The notes beneath the pieces were generated by a model. It was not told the origin of the DNA, did not search any database, and saw nothing but the letters and a program-made list of their open reading frames with translations. Made by a program: the position numbers and the translations under genes. A stretch of 64,000 nt of DNA from Neolewinella marina. GTDB lineage: Bacteria; Bacteroidota; Bacteroidia; Chitinophagales; Saprospiraceae. Below are positions 32,112-43,666 of this stretch, piece after piece. The first letter of the stretch is position 1. Each line of letters opens with the position of its first letter. The stretch lies in the NCBI RefSeq assembly GCF_002631205.1, contig NZ_PDLO01000001.1, positions 496,001 through 560,000 of the forward strand. The letters run 5' to 3'.

Positions 32112-33347
32112 ATGCTACGTCCGATATCATTCACCTTGCTGTTCCTTGGAACGACCCTCGGCCTCACGGCCCAGGCCCCGGCCACCTTCTCGGTGGCCAA
32201 CCCCCTTCCGGTACCCCGCCCCGACGCCACCCTTGTGCTTACCGCCACCGATGTTCGCGGCCACCTTGGCCTGGACCCCACCCGGGGCCTGCGGTTCACC
32301 CACGATGGCCGCGACGTCCCCTTCCAGCCGGTGGACCGCGATCGCGATGGCGTCCCCGAAGCCTTTACCCTTTTGCTGGACCTGAAGGCGGGGGAAAAAC
32401 AGACCATTGCGGTGCGTCATCTCGCCGTGGGCGAAGCCGCCCCCACCTTCCCCCGGCGGACGCAGGCGGAAGTCTCCCACAAGGTGGACGGACGCTGGCA
32501 GGACCGGGAGTACCAGGGCGGTTCCTTCGTGAACGTCGATTCGTTGGCGGTACCCCCGGAGCATACCGACCATTCCTGGTTCATCCGCTACGAAGGGCCG
32601 GGCTGGGAGTCCGACCTGGTCGGATACCGCTTCTACCTTGACTGGCGCAACGCCACCGATGTATTCGGCAAGAAGACGACGGATCTCACACTCCAGGATG
32701 TCGGGCAGGATGGATTCGACTCCTACCACGAGGCTTCCGACTGGGGGATGGACGTACTCAAGGTCGGCAAGGCCCTGGGCGTGGGCTCCCTGGCCACCTG
32801 GCATGACGGCCGGGCCCTGCGGGTGGAGGAAACGGACTCCGTGTCGGCTACCATCGTGGCTAGTGGACCGGTGGAAAGCATGGTCCGCACCCGCTACCAC
32901 GGCTGGCGGGTGGGGCCCCGGGTGAGCGACGTCACCTCCGAACTCTCCATCGCCGCCGGCAGTCGGCTGACACGCCACGACGTAAGCCTGAGCGCACCCC
33001 TGCCCAACCTAGCCACCGGCATCGTGAAGCTGGAGCAGGGGGAAGTCCTGCAGGGAGAAGCCGGCCAGTGGGCCTACCTGGCCACCTGGGGGCCCCAAAG
33101 CCTGGCCGGTGACCTGCTGGGGCTGGCCGTGGTCTACCGCACCGCCGACCGCCAGTTGGTGACCGAAGACAACCACAGCCACGTGGTCGTCCTCACGCCC
33201 CATGACCAACAACTCACCTACTACTTCCTGGCCACCTGGGAGCAGGACACCCGTCCCATCCGGACGCGGGAAGCCTTCGTGGCCTATCTGAACGACCAAC
33301 TGCAACGACTCAATTCCCCCCTCGCCCCCTCTTTCTCCCGGCGGTAA
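32112..33347 (+). CDS. DUF4861 domain-containing secreted protein
   Basis: 411 residues with a signal peptide (MLRPISFTLLFLGTTLGLTA). The rest matches the DUF4861 family: an N-terminal beta domain (about 25-115) with a Ca-loop-like DRDRDGVPEAF, then a beta-sandwich fold with GPGWESDLVGYRFYLDWRNA, DGFDSYHEASDWGMDVLKVG and GSLATWHDGRALRV. The family is common in pectin loci of Bacteroidota next to GH105 and CE8 genes and resembles glycoside hydrolase/lyase clamshell folds. The enzymatic activity is not established here. The position between CE8 and GH105 suggests action on an unsaturated or methylated pectin oligomer. Confidence 0.82.
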   Translation: MLRPISFTLLFLGTTLGLTAQAPATFSVANPLPVPRPDATLVLTATDVRGHLGLDPTRGLRFTHDGRDVPFQPVDRDRDGVPEAFTLLLDLKAGEKQTIAVRHLAVGEAAPTFPRRTQAEVSHKVDGRWQDREYQGGSFVNVDSLAVPPEHTDHSWFIRYEGPGWESDLVGYRFYLDWRNATDVFGKKTTDLTLQDVGQDGFDSYHEASDWGMDVLKVGKALGVGSLATWHDGRALRVEETDSVSATIVASGPVESMVRTRYHGWRVGPRVSDVTSELSIAAGSRLTRHDVSLSAPLPNLATGIVKLEQGEVLQGEAGQWAYLATWGPQSLAGDLLGLAVVYRTADRQLVTEDNHSHVVVLTPHDQQLTYYFLATWEQDTRPIRTREAFVAYLNDQLQRLNSPLAPSFSRR

Positions 33348-33376
33348 TCCACCCCACTCGCAAAACGATTAACGAT

Positions 33377-34642
33377 ATGTATCCCAGATCACTTACCACC
33401 TTTTTTGGCGGCTTGGCCACGGCTACCCTGCTGCTTACCCTGGCACCCGCGTGCACCGCCCCCGAAACGGATGCCACCCCCTCCGCTTCCGAAGCTATGA
33501 CGGTAACCATAACGGAGGACCGTCCCTGGTCGGAACGCATGGCGCTGAGCATCATGCAGCGCGCGCCCGTTGCCTGGCAGAACGACTTCCAGGAGCGCCC
33601 CCGGTGGAACTACACCCTTGGCCTGGTCCTGCAATCGGTGGCAGAAGTGGGCGATTACTACCAGGACCCGGCCCTGCTGGCCTACGCCCGCGACTACGGG
33701 GACACCATGATCTACCCTACCGGAGAGATCCGCGACTATGAGCTGACCAAGTTCAACATTGACCACATTGCTCCCGGGCCCCTACTGATGGACCTCTACG
33801 CAGCCACCGGGGAAGAAAAGTACCTGACGGCCATGAACACCCTGATGCGGCAGCTGGAGTGGCAGCCCCGGACCACGGAGGGAGGGTACTGGCACAAACT
33901 CCGCTACCCCTGGCAGATGTGGCTGGACGGACTGTTCATGGGTGAGCCGTTCCAGGCAGAATTCGCCAGCAAATTTGACCACCCCGAAGCCTTCGACCAC
34001 ATCGCCGAGCAGTTCGTCCTGGCGGAGGAGAAAATGCGCGACCCGGCCACCGGACTGCTGTACCACGGCTGGGACGAAAGCCGGACACAGCGGTGGGCGG
34101 ACCCCGAGACGGGCTGCTCCGAGCACTTCTGGGCGCGCGCCATCGGCTGGTACGCCATGGGGCTGGTGGACGTGCTGGACTTCTTCCCCGAGGATCACCC
34201 CCGACGGGACGAACTGCTGGCCATCCTGAACCGGACCCTGGAGGCCGTGGTGACGGTCCGCGACCCTGAGACCAAGACCTGGTGGCAGGTCATCAACCTG
34301 CCGGAACGGGAGGGCAACTACCTCGAGTCGACCGCCTCCACCATGTTCGCCTACGCCATGATCAAGGGGGTAAACGAAGGTTACCTGGACGAGCGCTACC
34401 GACAGCTGGCCCAGGAGAGCTACGACGGCATCCTGGAAACCTTCATCCGCGTGGACGCCGACGGCTCCGTAAACCTGACCGACGGTTGCTCGGTCGCCGG
34501 ACTGGGGGGCGACCCCTACCGCGATGGCACCTTCGAGTACTACATCAGCGAACCGGTGCGCGACAACGACCCCAAGGGGATCGGGCCCTTCATGCGGGCC
34601 AGCCTGGAGTTCGAAAAGGCCGCCACGACCGCGAAACTGTAG
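33377..34642 (+). CDS. GH105 unsaturated rhamnogalacturonyl hydrolase, lipoprotein
   Basis: Removes the unsaturated galacturonyl residue left at the non-reducing end by pectate or rhamnogalacturonan lyases. 421 residues, (alpha/alpha)6 barrel. The signal sequence ends in LAPAC with lipidated Cys26. Family motifs: RWNYTLGLVLQSV, the catalytic Asp in MWLDGLFMGEPF near residue 182, HGWDESRTQRWADP, FWARAIGWYAMGLVDVL, and DGCSVAGLGGDPYRDGTFEYY near the C terminus. It follows the DUF4861 gene by 29 bases. A 146-base gap with a weak promoter precedes SusC. Confidence 0.93.
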   Translation: MYPRSLTTFFGGLATATLLLTLAPACTAPETDATPSASEAMTVTITEDRPWSERMALSIMQRAPVAWQNDFQERPRWNYTLGLVLQSVAEVGDYYQDPALLAYARDYGDTMIYPTGEIRDYELTKFNIDHIAPGPLLMDLYAATGEEKYLTAMNTLMRQLEWQPRTTEGGYWHKLRYPWQMWLDGLFMGEPFQAEFASKFDHPEAFDHIAEQFVLAEEKMRDPATGLLYHGWDESRTQRWADPETGCSEHFWARAIGWYAMGLVDVLDFFPEDHPRRDELLAILNRTLEAVVTVRDPETKTWWQVINLPEREGNYLESTASTMFAYAMIKGVNEGYLDERYRQLAQESYDGILETFIRVDADGSVNLTDGCSVAGLGGDPYRDGTFEYYISEPVRDNDPKGIGPFMRASLEFEKAATTAKL

Positions 34643-34736
34643 TGTGCCGGGCCACGACACCCCCTCGGTGAAATACTGCGCTGCCTTTGTGAAAACGTGC
34701 ATAGGCCGATCTGCCCCCCCGCGCTGCCTCATGCTA

Positions 34737-34744
34737 TTCCTTTG
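34737..34744 (+). promoter_or_regulatory. Weak candidate -7 element TTCCTTTG upstream of susC
   Basis: Seven of eight bases of TAnnTTTG, 44 bases before the SusC ATG, in the 146-base gap after GH105. The HTCS regulator encoded at 51989-56197 would be expected to bind near here, but no clear direct repeat is seen. Confidence 0.25.
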
Positions 34745-34788
34745 CCATACAAGCTTTTAGGCTCACCCGATTTTCAAAACTTAACATC

Positions 34789-38055
<3,267 letters not shown>

Positions 38056-38079
38056 TTCGCCTACAGCAATCGATCCATC

Positions 38080-39900
38080 ATGCCTTATAAAGCTATACTG
38101 GCGGTACTCGCGGTAACCTGCCTCACCGCCTGTCAGGACTTCCTCGAACCGGAATCCATCTCCACCTTCGACACCAACTACGTCTTCTCCAACGTGGACG
38201 ACGCCCGCAAGGGGGTCAACGCCATCTACGCCCCCTTCGGTGAGGACGCCTTCCGCTCCCGCCTGTCGAACAACATGACGGGGAACACCGACATCGAGCA
38301 CCAGAGCGGCTGGACAAGCTCTTCCGACCGCTACCAGATCTGGGACCTCCAGGCCCTGTCGAGCAACAACGACCTGCGCCGCGTATGGAACGCCGCATAC
38401 CAGGCCATCCGCGATGCCAACATTGCCATCGACGGTATCGAGAACAGCCCCGCCCTGGCCGGGGAGGACGCCCTCACCACCCGCACCATGAACCACCTGC
38501 TGGGGGAAGCCTACACCCTGAGGGCCTACTGGTACAGCATCCTGGCCTACTACTGGGGCGACGTGCCCTACGTCCGTGAAGCCCCCAAGGCGGGCAACGA
38601 CTTCTTTCTCGAAAAGACCGACCGCAACTTCATCCTCAGCGAGGTCATCCAGGACATGATCGACATCGAAGGGAAGATGCTGTGGGCCGAGGAACTGCCC
38701 TACGGCATCGAGCAGGTGAACCGGGAATACACCCTCGGCATGATCGCCCGCCTGTCGCTGCAGCGTGGCGGTTACTACCTCAAACCCGACCTCACCCAGG
38801 CCCGGGAAGCCGACTACCTCGACTATTACCAGATCGCGAAGAAGTACACGGAGAAGCTGATGGCCCTGAAGGATCGCCCGCTGCCGGAGGATTTCCGCCA
38901 GGTGTTCCTGAACAACGCCAAGTTCATCTCGCCGGTCAATAGCGATATCCTTTTCGAAGTGCCCTTCGCCATCGGCAACGGCGACGTGGGCTGGAACATC
39001 GGGGTCACCGTCCAGGGCGGGGCCACGGCCTCCCACGACTACGGCTCCGGCAACAACTACATGGCCATGCCGGTGTCCTACTTCTACTCCTTTGATCCGG
39101 ACGATATCCGGCGCGACGTCACCTGTGCCTTCTACATGATCAACACCGACGGCGAGGTGGAATTCGCCCGCGGTGGCGTAGGCAACATCGCCCAGGGCAA
39201 ATGGAGTCGCTGGGACCTCGATTCGCCCCCCGGCGCCTCCTCGGCCAAGGGAACGGGCATCAACTGGCCCATGCTGCGCTACTCGGACGTCATACTGATG
39301 CACGCCGAAGCCGAGAACGAGCTGAACGGCCCCACCGCCCTGGCCCAGGAAAGCCTGAAGCGGGTCCGCCGCCGCGCCTTCGACGAGGCCGACTGGGGAG
39401 AAAAGGTGGACGCCTACGTAGCCGGCGTGTCCGCCGGCAAGGAAACCTTCTTCGAGGCCATCGTCAACGAACGGGCCTGGGAATTCGGCGGTGAGATGAT
39501 CCGCAAGTACGAACTCATCCGCTGGGGCAACTACTCCGAAAAGGTAGCCGAAACCGTCACCACCCTTAAGAAAATGGCCGATTCGGCCATGGAAGGCTCC
39601 GGACAATACGCCGAGCTGCCCGACTACCTCTACTGGAAGGTGGACGAGAGCGGCAACTTCGTCGTCCTCAATCCCGACACCGACGTGGCCGTGCCACCGG
39701 ACGACAGCTGGAACCGCGAACCGTGGCTGCTCGCCCTCAACGATGAGGTAACCGTCTACGACGAGTGGATCCTGAAGGACTGGAGGAACTACATCGACGA
39801 AGGGCCGAAACCGGGTACGGTACGCTACATCTTCCCCATCCCGGAAGAGGCCATCACCAACAGCCAGGGCACACTCTCAAACGACGGCTATGCATTCTGA
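38080..39900 (+). CDS. SusD/RagB-family surface glycan-binding lipoprotein
   Basis: Lid of the SusCD importer, on the cell surface. 606 residues. The lipobox LTAC gives lipidated Cys18. TPR-like helical scaffold with family motifs AYTLRAYWYSILAYYWGDVP, WNAAYQAIRDANIAIDGIEN, YSDVILMHAEAENELNGPT, VNERAWEFGGEMIRKYELIRWG and a C-terminal PIPEEAITNSQGTLSNDGY. It begins 24 bases after SusC, so they are co-expressed. Ligand specificity is inferred from the locus (pectic oligomers). Confidence 0.95.
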   Translation: MPYKAILAVLAVTCLTACQDFLEPESISTFDTNYVFSNVDDARKGVNAIYAPFGEDAFRSRLSNNMTGNTDIEHQSGWTSSSDRYQIWDLQALSSNNDLRRVWNAAYQAIRDANIAIDGIENSPALAGEDALTTRTMNHLLGEAYTLRAYWYSILAYYWGDVPYVREAPKAGNDFFLEKTDRNFILSEVIQDMIDIEGKMLWAEELPYGIEQVNREYTLGMIARLSLQRGGYYLKPDLTQAREADYLDYYQIAKKYTEKLMALKDRPLPEDFRQVFLNNAKFISPVNSDILFEVPFAIGNGDVGWNIGVTVQGGATASHDYGSGNNYMAMPVSYFYSFDPDDIRRDVTCAFYMINTDGEVEFARGGVGNIAQGKWSRWDLDSPPGASSAKGTGINWPMLRYSDVILMHAEAENELNGPTALAQESLKRVRRRAFDEADWGEKVDAYVAGVSAGKETFFEAIVNERAWEFGGEMIRKYELIRWGNYSEKVAETVTTLKKMADSAMEGSGQYAELPDYLYWKVDESGNFVVLNPDTDVAVPPDDSWNREPWLLALNDEVTVYDEWILKDWRNYIDEGPKPGTVRYIFPIPEEAITNSQGTLSNDGYAF

Positions 39901-39934
39901 TACCCCGGTCCACTCACTTATTCAAGCTATACCA

Positions 39935-41605
39935 ATGAAACAGTCCATGACAATCCTGCCCAAACTGTGCCTTATGCTGCTGGGGGGCGCACTGCTGCTC
40001 CTCTCAGGCTGTGAGAAGGAGGAACTCTACGAGGAAACCCGCCTGTTCCGGCCGGTCCTGAACGAACCCCTGGAGGCCGAACTCAATACCATCATCGTCA
40101 ACATGGGCAACATCAAGGAGGCCACGTCCTACACCATTGAGGTGAGCCGCGACTCCTTTGCTTCGGTCCTGTACACGATAGAGGCCGACACCCATTACGT
40201 GGTCATCAACGAGGAAACCCTCAACGGGGAATCCCTGCTCTACGCCACCCTCTACCAGGTGAGGGCCACCGCCCACGCCGCGGAGGAGGCCTTTGACAGC
40301 CGCCCCTCCGACCTCGGCGACGTGCGCACCGAGCGCTTCCCTTCCGTGCTGATCAGCCCGACCGAAGGGGACCTGCTCGATGCCCTGGCACGGGTACGCT
40401 GGCAGGTGGCCGGGGCGCCCATCACCCACATCCGGGTGTTCAGAGGCAGCGACGAGCGACTGACGGATCCCCTGCAAACCTATGAAGTGGATGCCGTGGC
40501 CCAGGACACCGGTGCCTTCATCGTAAGTGGCCTCAAAGCGGAGACGGAATACCAGATCGCGATCTACAGCGGCGGTGAGGGGGAGACCCTGCGCGGCTGG
40601 GATCTCTTCACCACCATCGCCAGCGCCATCGACCTGGACGATCCCAACGTCATCAACCTGAGCAACTCGAGCGACCCGGATACCCTGGAAGCGGCCATCG
40701 CCCTGGCGCAGGACGGACAGGTCATCGTCCTGCAGAAAGGATTCCAGTACAACCTGCCGCGGGAGCCGCTCGACAAGTCCATCACCATCACCTCGGCCTA
40801 CGGCTTCGGCAGCCAGAAGACGGTGCTGTACACTACCGGCAACTGGAATTTCGCCGAAGGGGCTACCATCGACCACGTCCGCTTCATTGACGTGGAACTG
40901 CGGGGTGAAGACATCGGTGGCGACTACGTGTTCAACCCCAAGCGCGACGCCCGCACCGTCGTCAACGAACTGACCTTCGAGAACTGCATCATCAGCCATT
41001 TCCGCGGGATCATCCGCATCCGCAACCAGGTGTTCGTGCACAATTACACGATCAACAACTCCCTTGTCCACCACATCGGCGGCTACGGCATCCTCACCGC
41101 GGATACCGACGGCGTAGGCAACGCGGCCTTCGACAACATCACGCTGACCAACAGCACCTTTTCCAAGGTCCACGTTTTCATGCAGTCGCGGCAGAACGCC
41201 CAACGCATCACCATCGACAACTGTACCCTCTCCGAAGTGGGGGACCCGGACGGCATCATCTTCCGCTGGCGGGGTGAAGATGGCCTGCTGAGCAACGTAC
41301 TCGAAGGCATCACCATCACCAACACCATCTGGGGCCCGGCGTGGGACGAAGGAGAAACGGGCAATACCGCCGTGCGCGGCATCTACGACGGACTGGAGAA
41401 CACCAACTTCAACATCGTCAATACCTACGCCACCGCCGACTTCGCCTTCACCCCCGGATCGGAGATCCCGGGCTTCCCTGCCCTGCAGTACAACGGCACG
41501 GCCGACGACCTGTGGGTAGCCCCCGATGCGCTCAACTTTAACTTCCAGGACAACGGCTTTGCCGGTGTCCGCGACGCGGGTGACCCCCGCTGGCGACCGT
41601 TCTAA
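39935..41605 (+). CDS. DUF5123-type surface lipoprotein with right-handed beta-helix
   Basis: 556 residues from ATG 39935. The lipobox LLLSGC gives Cys26. N-terminal fibronectin/Ig-like modules (about 30-215, ITHIRVFRGSDERLTDPLQ) precede a parallel beta-helix (about 230-470) with NPKRDARTVVNELTFENC, RGIIRIRNQVFVHNYTINNS and TLTNSTFSKVHVF. The helix resembles the DUF4957/DUF5123 proteins often encoded after SusCD in pectin loci. It lacks an obvious catalytic Asp/Lys/Arg set for a lyase, so a surface glycan-binding role, in place of SusE/F, is more likely. The frame is open 45 bases further upstream across the SusD stop. A terminator follows. Confidence 0.78.
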   Translation: MKQSMTILPKLCLMLLGGALLLLSGCEKEELYEETRLFRPVLNEPLEAELNTIIVNMGNIKEATSYTIEVSRDSFASVLYTIEADTHYVVINEETLNGESLLYATLYQVRATAHAAEEAFDSRPSDLGDVRTERFPSVLISPTEGDLLDALARVRWQVAGAPITHIRVFRGSDERLTDPLQTYEVDAVAQDTGAFIVSGLKAETEYQIAIYSGGEGETLRGWDLFTTIASAIDLDDPNVINLSNSSDPDTLEAAIALAQDGQVIVLQKGFQYNLPREPLDKSITITSAYGFGSQKTVLYTTGNWNFAEGATIDHVRFIDVELRGEDIGGDYVFNPKRDARTVVNELTFENCIISHFRGIIRIRNQVFVHNYTINNSLVHHIGGYGILTADTDGVGNAAFDNITLTNSTFSKVHVFMQSRQNAQRITIDNCTLSEVGDPDGIIFRWRGEDGLLSNVLEGITITNTIWGPAWDEGETGNTAVRGIYDGLENTNFNIVNTYATADFAFTPGSEIPGFPALQYNGTADDLWVAPDALNFNFQDNGFAGVRDAGDPRWRPF

Positions 41606-41645
41606 GATTGTGCTTTTGATTTTCGTGATCGCATTTATTCCCAAA

Positions 41646-41672
41646 GAAGCGCCCGGTTTATCCGGGCGCTTC
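41646..41672. terminator. Terminator hairpin between convergent arms of the pectin locus
   Basis: Perfect 11-bp stem GAAGCGCCCGG (41646-41656) with CCGGGCGCTTC (41662-41672) and loop TTTAT. A T-containing run follows on the plus side (GTATTTGT), and CTTTGG lies on the minus side, so it can end both the SusCD arm (stop 41605) and the minus arm (stop 41729). Confidence 0.85.
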
Positions 41673-41728
41673 GTATTTGTGGAAGGGCGGCCATCAGGTA
41701 ACTCATACCCCTGTAAGCAGTCCGCAAC

Positions 41729-42676
41729 TCAGGGAAAGACCCGCCGGAGGAAGTACACCGTAAGCTCCAGCGTTGGCGCGAACCAGGGGTCCAGCAGCCA
41801 GAAGGCGTGGGGCGTATCGGCAAACGTGTGCTCTTCGTGGTAGATGCCGTGGCGGTCCAGCACCGCGAACAGGTCATCCCGCCCGGCGTGAAAGCGGGGG
41901 TAGGAGCTGTTGATGAAGAGGAAAGGCGGCGTATGCTCATCGGCGTACTCCAGGGGGGAAGCCTCCCGCCACCTTTCGTAATTTTTGGTGTAGTCGCCCA
42001 GCCAGGCCGTGGCTGAGCGGCCCGTCCATTCCGGTTCCGCCGCGGGGTGAACGAAGGAAACGATGCCGTCAACGTTCACGACGGCCTGAACCGCGGCGGA
42101 GGGGGCGGCAGGAGGTTGGGCACCGTCGTAAAGGTCCAGGTTATACGTGGTGCCCAGAAGGGAGGCCAGGTGGGCGCCCGCGGAGCAACCATAGGCGGCA
42201 ATCCGGCTCGTATCGATGCCGTACTCAGTGGCGTGGGCCCGCATCCAGCGTACGGCCCGCTTCAGGTCCTCCACCCCCGCCGGATAGGGAGCCTCGGCGC
42301 TCAGGCGGTATTCTGGCACCACGGTGACGTAACCCCGTTCCGCCAGATGCTGGGCCATGGCCGTGAGGTTCTCCTTGGACCCGGTGGTCCAGCCCCCGCC
42401 GTGGATCATCAGCACGCCCGGTCGGGGACCGATGGCGGTCTTGCGGAACACATCAAGGTGCAGGGGCCGGTCCTCCCCCACCCGGGCGTAAACCACATTG
42501 GTATCCGCCCCTACGCCCACCGGCAACCGGGGGTAAACGGGCTTCACCTCCGGATGGCTGCGGCGGATCTTCTCGTAGGAAGAATGGATGGAGTAGCTGG
42601 TATCCCGGGGCTGGTAACCGGATTGGGCGTAAAGCCCACCGGCCAGCAGCAAGGGAAGGAACAGGGAAATTTTCAT
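41729..42676 (-). CDS. Secreted alpha/beta-hydrolase, probable carbohydrate esterase
   Basis: 315 residues with a signal peptide (MKISLFLPLLLAGGLYA). Oxyanion-hole motif HGGGWTTGSK, nucleophile elbow GCSAGAH, a likely Asp in HAGRDDLFA, and catalytic His in DTPHAFWL. This is the BD-FAE/acetyl-esterase-like branch. As the last gene of the minus-strand pectin arm it probably removes acetyl or feruloyl groups from pectin side chains. Exact ester specificity is not visible. A 91-base gap with the dispersed 17-mer separates it from the preceding esterase gene. Confidence 0.85.
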   Translation of the reverse strand: MKISLFLPLLLAGGLYAQSGYQPRDTSYSIHSSYEKIRRSHPEVKPVYPRLPVGVGADTNVVYARVGEDRPLHLDVFRKTAIGPRPGVLMIHGGGWTTGSKENLTAMAQHLAERGYVTVVPEYRLSAEAPYPAGVEDLKRAVRWMRAHATEYGIDTSRIAAYGCSAGAHLASLLGTTYNLDLYDGAQPPAAPSAAVQAVVNVDGIVSFVHPAAEPEWTGRSATAWLGDYTKNYERWREASPLEYADEHTPPFLFINSSYPRFHAGRDDLFAVLDRHGIYHEEHTFADTPHAFWLLDPWFAPTLELTVYFLRRVFP

Positions 42677-42709
42677 GGGCGACGTAGCATGGCGGTTAGA
42701 AGTTAACGC

Positions 42710-42761
42710 GGCACCCGCGTCCCCGCCCGGGAAACTTCCATGATGCGCGAACGCAGGTGCC
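42710..42761. repeat. Dispersed 17-mer copy with an opposing partner, forming a hairpin
   Basis: An exact GCACCCGCGTCCCCGCC is at 42711-42727. An inverted related segment at 42751-42761 (ACGCAGGTGCC) pairs with 42710-42720 (GGCACCCGCGT) with one C-A mismatch and a 30-base loop. It lies in the gap between the two esterase genes and could act as an RNA hairpin there. Confidence 0.5.
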
Positions 42762-42767
42762 GGGCGA

Positions 42768-43664
42768 TTACAGCGTGCGCAGCCAGTTGGTAAAGCGCTC
42801 CAGCCACCGGTCGGGGGTCGTGGGGTTGCGGAGGCCGAAACCGTGGCCACCGGCGGCGTAGAGGTGCATTTCGGCGGCTACCCCGTGGCGGAGGCAGCTT
42901 TCGTAGAACCGCAAGCTGTTTTGCACCGGCACCGCCCGGTCGTCGGCGGCGTGGACGAGGAAAGCGGGGGGTGTGAGCGGAGTCACCTGCTCCTCGGCGC
43001 TGAAACGGGTCACCCGGGATGCAGGAGGTGCATCCCCGATGAGGTTGCGGCGGGAACCGGCGTGGGTGATGGTCGAATCAAAGGAAATGACCGGGTAGAT
43101 GAGCGCGACGAAGTCGGGCCGCACCGAAGTGGTATCCGTTTCATTCGGATCCGCCGGGCGGGCAAATTGGGTAGCGGCGGTAGCGGCCAGGTGGCCACCC
43201 GCCGAGAAGCCCATGATGCCGATCCGGTTGGGGTCGACCCCGTGGTCGGTGGCCTGCTTCCGTACCGTGCGGATGGCCTGCTGGGCGTCCATCAGCGGTG
43301 CGAGGGATTTGTTTACGTTGGTCGCATCCTGGGGGATACGGTACTTCAGCACAAAGGCGGTGATACTGTCCTTCACCAGCTGCTTGGCAATCCACACGCC
43401 CTCCTTGTCGTAGGCCAGGCGGGCGTATCCACCCCCGGGGCAAATGATCACCGCTTGCCCATTGGGGTGCTCCGGCCGGTAGGCGGTCAGCTCCGGTATG
43501 GCCACGTTGCTGATGGCCCGCCCGCCGGATGCGCGGTGCTCTACGGATTCCGGATTGGGTACCGCCCGTGAGTTCGGCACCTTTCCCGGGTAGAGGGGAT
43601 GGGATTGCTGGGCTTGCATCATGGCCGTGTAAAGGAAACAGAGGACGAGTAGAGCGCGCAGCAT
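42768..43664 (-). CDS. Secreted alpha/beta-hydrolase, probable acetylesterase
   Basis: 298 residues from ATG 43664 with a signal peptide (MLRALLVLCFLYTAMMQA). Motifs: ICPGGGYARLAYDKEG (oxyanion hole), nucleophile elbow GFSAGGHLAA, acid Asp in VHAADDRAVPV and His in AGGHGFGLR. This is the acetyl-xylan/pectin acetylesterase-like branch. It starts two bases after the uxaB stop, so it belongs to the same transcript. The second esterase in a row, suggesting two different ester decorations on the target pectin. Confidence 0.87.
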   Translation of the reverse strand: MLRALLVLCFLYTAMMQAQQSHPLYPGKVPNSRAVPNPESVEHRASGGRAISNVAIPELTAYRPEHPNGQAVIICPGGGYARLAYDKEGVWIAKQLVKDSITAFVLKYRIPQDATNVNKSLAPLMDAQQAIRTVRKQATDHGVDPNRIGIMGFSAGGHLAATAATQFARPADPNETDTTSVRPDFVALIYPVISFDSTITHAGSRRNLIGDAPPASRVTRFSAEEQVTPLTPPAFLVHAADDRAVPVQNSLRFYESCLRHGVAAEMHLYAAGGHGFGLRNPTTPDRWLERFTNWLRTL

Positions 43665-43666
43665 CA

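Noticed and set aside
34643-34788. Short open frames between GH105 and SusC as a small gene or anti-sigma pair
   Set aside because: No conserved start, no motif, and the bases look like an untranslated promoter region.
42710-42761. Rho-independent terminator between the two esterase genes
   Set aside because: The stem has a mismatch and a 30-base loop, and no T-run follows on the minus strand. Kept only as a repeat.
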